From Streptomyces sp. NBC_00461 (GTDB lineage: Bacteria > Actinomycetota > Actinomycetes > Streptomycetales > Streptomycetaceae): a stretch of 64,000 bases of DNA. Made by a program: the position numbers and the translations under genes. Shown piece by piece: positions 61,700 through 64,000 of this stretch. Each line of letters begins with the position of its first letter. Positions within the stretch are counted from its first letter, which is position 1. The notes beneath the pieces were generated by a model, which was given only the letters and a program-made list of their open reading frames with translations, had not been told where the DNA came from and made no database searches. The stretch covers positions 5,551,001 through 5,615,000 of the forward strand of contig NZ_CP107902.1 of assembly GCF_036013935.1 (NCBI RefSeq), given 5' to 3'.

Positions 61700-62902
61700 G
61701 TGCAGCGCCTCTATGACTTCCTCCGCAGCCACCCGACAGGGGTCGACAGCTTCTGGGCCGTCTTCCTGTTCGGGATCTCGCTGGTGGGCGAGGTCGCCCG
61801 CCGGGAGGCCCGGGGCACGGACTCCCCGGCCGTGATCGTTCCGATCGTGCTCCTGCTCTGCCTGGTGATCGCGCTGCGCCGCCGCATGCCGGAGAAGATG
61901 CTGCTGCTGACGATCGGGCTCGGCCTGGCGCAGGTGGCACTGGACGTCGAGACGACGGCCGCGGACTTCGCGATGCTGGTGATCGTCTACACGGTGGCCG
62001 CGACGGGAGCCCGCTGGGCCTCGTGGCTCGCGCTCGCCGTGGGCCTGTGCGCGGCCCCCACGGCTCAACTGCGCTGGCCGAACGAGCACTCCAGCGGCCT
62101 GGGCAACCTCGCGACCATGGTCTTCATGACCGTGCCCTTCGCGCTCGCCTGGGTGCTCGGCGACTCGATCCGCACCCGGCGCGCCTACTTCGCGCAGCTG
62201 GAGGAGCGCGCCGCCCGGCTGGAGAAGGAGCGCGAGGCGCAGGCCAAGGTCGCGGTCGCGGCCGAACGCGCCCGCATCGCGCGCGAGTTGCACGACGTGG
62301 TCGCGCACAACGTGTCGGTGATGGTGGTGCAGGCGGACGGCGCCGCCTACGTTCTGGACGCCGCCCCCGACCAGGCGAAGAAGGCCCTGGAGACCATCTC
62401 CTCCACCGGCCGCCAGGCCCTCGCCGAGATGCGCCGCCTGCTGGGCGTGCTGCGCACCGGCGAGCACAAGGAGGTCGGCGAGTACGTCCCGCAGCCGGAC
62501 GTCGAGCAGATCGACGACCTGGTCGAGCAGTGCCGCACCTCCGGTCTGCCCGTCGACTTCAAGGTCGAGGGCACCCCGCGCCCGCTGCCCAGCGGCGTCG
62601 AGCTCACCGCGTACCGCATCGTGCAGGAGGCGCTCACCAACACGCGCAAGCACGGCGGGCCCAACACGGGCGCGAGCGTGCGCCTGGTCTACTTCGACGA
62701 CGGTCTCGGCCTGCTCGTCGAGGACGACGGCAAGGGCGCCCCGCACGAGCTGTACGAGGAGGGCGGCGCCGACGGGCAGGGCCACGGCCTGATCGGCATG
62801 CGCGAACGGGTCGGTATGGTCGGCGGCACCCTGGATGCCGGCCCGCGCCCCGGCGGCGGATTCCGCATCAGTGCGCTGCTGCCGCTGAAACCCGCACACT
62901 GA
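61700..62902 (+). CDS. Sensor histidine kinase (NarL/DesK type)
   Basis: 400 residues from the GTG at 61700, giving VQRLYDFLRSHPTGVDSFWA; an ATG at 61667 adds 11 residues, and neither has a clear ribosome site. About four or five membrane spans cover ~20-155. A coiled coil leads to the HisKA_3 dimer domain with phospho-acceptor His198 in ARELHDVVAHNVSVMVVQAD. The HATPase domain has YRIVQEALTNTRKHGGPN and VEDDGKGAPH. The signal sensed through the membrane is unknown. The response regulator gene follows 74 bp downstream. Confidence 0.92.
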   Translation: MQRLYDFLRSHPTGVDSFWAVFLFGISLVGEVARREARGTDSPAVIVPIVLLLCLVIALRRRMPEKMLLLTIGLGLAQVALDVETTAADFAMLVIVYTVAATGARWASWLALAVGLCAAPTAQLRWPNEHSSGLGNLATMVFMTVPFALAWVLGDSIRTRRAYFAQLEERAARLEKEREAQAKVAVAAERARIARELHDVVAHNVSVMVVQADGAAYVLDAAPDQAKKALETISSTGRQALAEMRRLLGVLRTGEHKEVGEYVPQPDVEQIDDLVEQCRTSGLPVDFKVEGTPRPLPSGVELTAYRIVQEALTNTRKHGGPNTGASVRLVYFDDGLGLLVEDDGKGAPHELYEEGGADGQGHGLIGMRERVGMVGGTLDAGPRPGGGFRISALLPLKPAH

Positions 62903-62976
62903 CGTTACGTACGTCCCGTGTTGACACCTGTAACGACCCTGCCCCGCACAGTCGGAAGAGAACGGAAGAGGCCCCG

Positions 62977-63648
62977 ATGGCGATCCGCGTGATGCTCGTC
63001 GACGACCAGGTGCTGCTGCGCACCGGGTTCCGGATGGTGCTCGCCGCCCAGCCGGACATGGAGGTCGTCGCGGAGGCGGGGGACGGCGTCGAGGCCCTTC
63101 AGGTGCTGCGCTCGACGGCCGTCGACGTCGTCCTGATGGACGTGCGCATGCCGAAGCTGGACGGCGTGGAGACCACCCGGCGCATCTGCTTGGAACCCGA
63201 GCCGCCGAAGGTGCTGATCCTGACCACCTTCGACCTCGACGAGTACGCCTTCTCGGGACTGAAGGCGGGCGCCTCCGGCTTCATGCTCAAGGACGTGCCG
63301 CCGGGCGAGCTCCTCGCCGCCATCCGTGCCGTACACAGCGGGGACGCGGTGGTGGCGCCCTCGACCACGCGCCGGCTCCTCGACCGGTTCGCGCCGATGC
63401 TGCCGAGCGCCGGCCAGGAGCCCCGCCACAAGGAGCTGGAGCGGCTCACCGAGCGCGAGCGCGAGGTCATGATCCTGGTCGCGCAGGGCCTGTCGAACGG
63501 CGAGATCGCGGCCCGGCTCGTGCTGTCCGAGGCGACGGTGAAGACCCATGTCGGCCGCATCCTCACCAAGCTGGGGCTGCGCGACCGGGTGCAGGTGGTG
63601 GTCCTGGCGTACGAGACCGGGCTGGTGCGCGCGGGCGGGCACGGCTGA
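62977..63648 (+). CDS. NarL-family response regulator
   Basis: 223 residues. The ATG follows GGAAGAGG. The receiver domain has acidic pocket Asp9-Asp10, phospho-acceptor Asp55 (VVLMDVRMPK) and the conserved Lys in FMLKDVPPGELL. The LuxR-type helix-turn-helix is at ~155-210 (LTEREREVMILVAQGLSNGE, ATVKTHVGRILTKLGLRDRV). It pairs with the kinase directly upstream. The genes it controls cannot be read from the window. Confidence 0.94.
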   Translation: MAIRVMLVDDQVLLRTGFRMVLAAQPDMEVVAEAGDGVEALQVLRSTAVDVVLMDVRMPKLDGVETTRRICLEPEPPKVLILTTFDLDEYAFSGLKAGASGFMLKDVPPGELLAAIRAVHSGDAVVAPSTTRRLLDRFAPMLPSAGQEPRHKELERLTEREREVMILVAQGLSNGEIAARLVLSEATVKTHVGRILTKLGLRDRVQVVVLAYETGLVRAGGHG

Positions 63649-63697
63649 TCCGCGGGGACGTCGCTCCCGCGTAACCGCCGCCCACTAGGGTCTGCGC

Positions 63698-64000
63698 ATG
63701 CTCCTGTGGATCAACGGCCCCTTCGGGGGCGGCAAGACACAGACCGCGCACGAGATCCAGCGGCGGCTGCCCGGCAGCGTCGTCTGCGACCCCGAGCACG
63801 CCGGATTCGGTCTGCGCCGGATGCTGCCGCCCGAACTGCGCGGCAACTTCCAGGACCTGGCCTCCTGGCGGCAGGGTGTCGTCGAGGTGCTCGACCTCGC
63901 CCTGACCCGGCACAACGGGGTCGTGATCGCACCCATGACGGTCACGGACTCCGGCTACTTCGGGGAGACCGTGGGCAGGCTGCACGAACTCGGCCACGAC
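63698..64000 (+). CDS. AAA-type ATPase/kinase, TmrB-like, N-terminal part (3' end outside window)
   Basis: 101 residues are visible, and the frame is open to the right edge. The ATG at 63698 closely follows CACTAGGGT, a likely -10 element, so the message is probably leaderless. The P-loop GPFGGGKT is at 7-14 in MLLWINGPFGGGKTQTAHEI. Then come VCDPEHAGFGLRRMLP and NFQDLASWRQGVVEVL, which resemble tunicamycin-resistance protein TmrB and related AAA_33 small-molecule kinases. The substrate is unknown. Confidence 0.82.
   Translation, partial: MLLWINGPFGGGKTQTAHEIQRRLPGSVVCDPEHAGFGLRRMLPPELRGNFQDLASWRQGVVEVLDLALTRHNGVVIAPMTVTDSGYFGETVGRLHELGHD

Overview
This 64-kb window is high-GC actinobacterial DNA, almost certainly from a Streptomyces chromosome. 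The codon bias, GTG starts, many SARP/XRE/PadR/MerR-type regulators, a complete tipA gene, and the gene order DNA polymerase I-like - rpsN/rpmB - gad - tipA - ppa - dac - tilS - hpt - ftsH - fol genes all match (from memory) the S. coelicolor SCO34xx region, read in reverse.

Left part (1-13.9 kb): an accessory island. It holds three secreted glycoside hydrolases with ricin-type lectin modules: the 3' end of a GH127-type beta-L-arabinofuranosidase, a GH59 galactosidase and a GH27 enzyme with an arabinopyranosidase-like active site. Together they look like a set for plant arabinogalactan. An IS4-type transposase remnant, a PQQ-propeller lipoprotein, an MmyB-type regulator/SDR pair, an SRPBCC/XRE-cupin pair, an NmrA-like SDR and degraded gene tails follow. 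The island ends at 13.9 kb in a 10-bp tandem repeat abutting the 3' half of a tRNA-Thr(CGT) gene with its terminator. I read this as the distal attachment site of an integrated element that lies to the left; the intact tRNA and any integrase would be outside the window.

Middle (14-40 kb): a reductase-like gene, a glycosyltransferase, a 1025-residue SARP-NB-ARC-TPR regulator, a DNA polymerase I-like protein without a 5' nuclease domain, a ClpN/helix-turn-helix protein behind two 19-bp palindromes, a DUF2786 protein, two lipoproteins, the zinc-independent ribosomal proteins S14 and L28 behind a Zur-like box, an XRE/DUF397/ATPase regulatory triad, an aldehyde dehydrogenase, a PadR-controlled ABC exporter, glutamate decarboxylase beside a frameshifted YfeO-type ClC gene, tipA, a DedA protein and a ThrE-type exporter.

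Right part (40-64 kb): core housekeeping genes. These are ppa, a D-Ala-D-Ala carboxypeptidase, a DUF2342 metalloprotease-like protein, tilS, hpt, ftsH, and the folate set folE / folP-NTF2-like-folB-folK-DUF3180. Next come an MprF/LysX-type membrane protein, an esterase, a coiled-coil membrane protein, two PH-domain membrane proteins, an orphan nuoD paralogue facing a MidA/NDUFAF7-like methyltransferase gene, and a NarL-type two-component pair. Between folP and the MprF-like gene lies a ~0.6-kb array of 47-bp repeats, each able to form two hairpins. One hairpin shows a compensatory base change. I regard it as the most unusual non-coding structure here.
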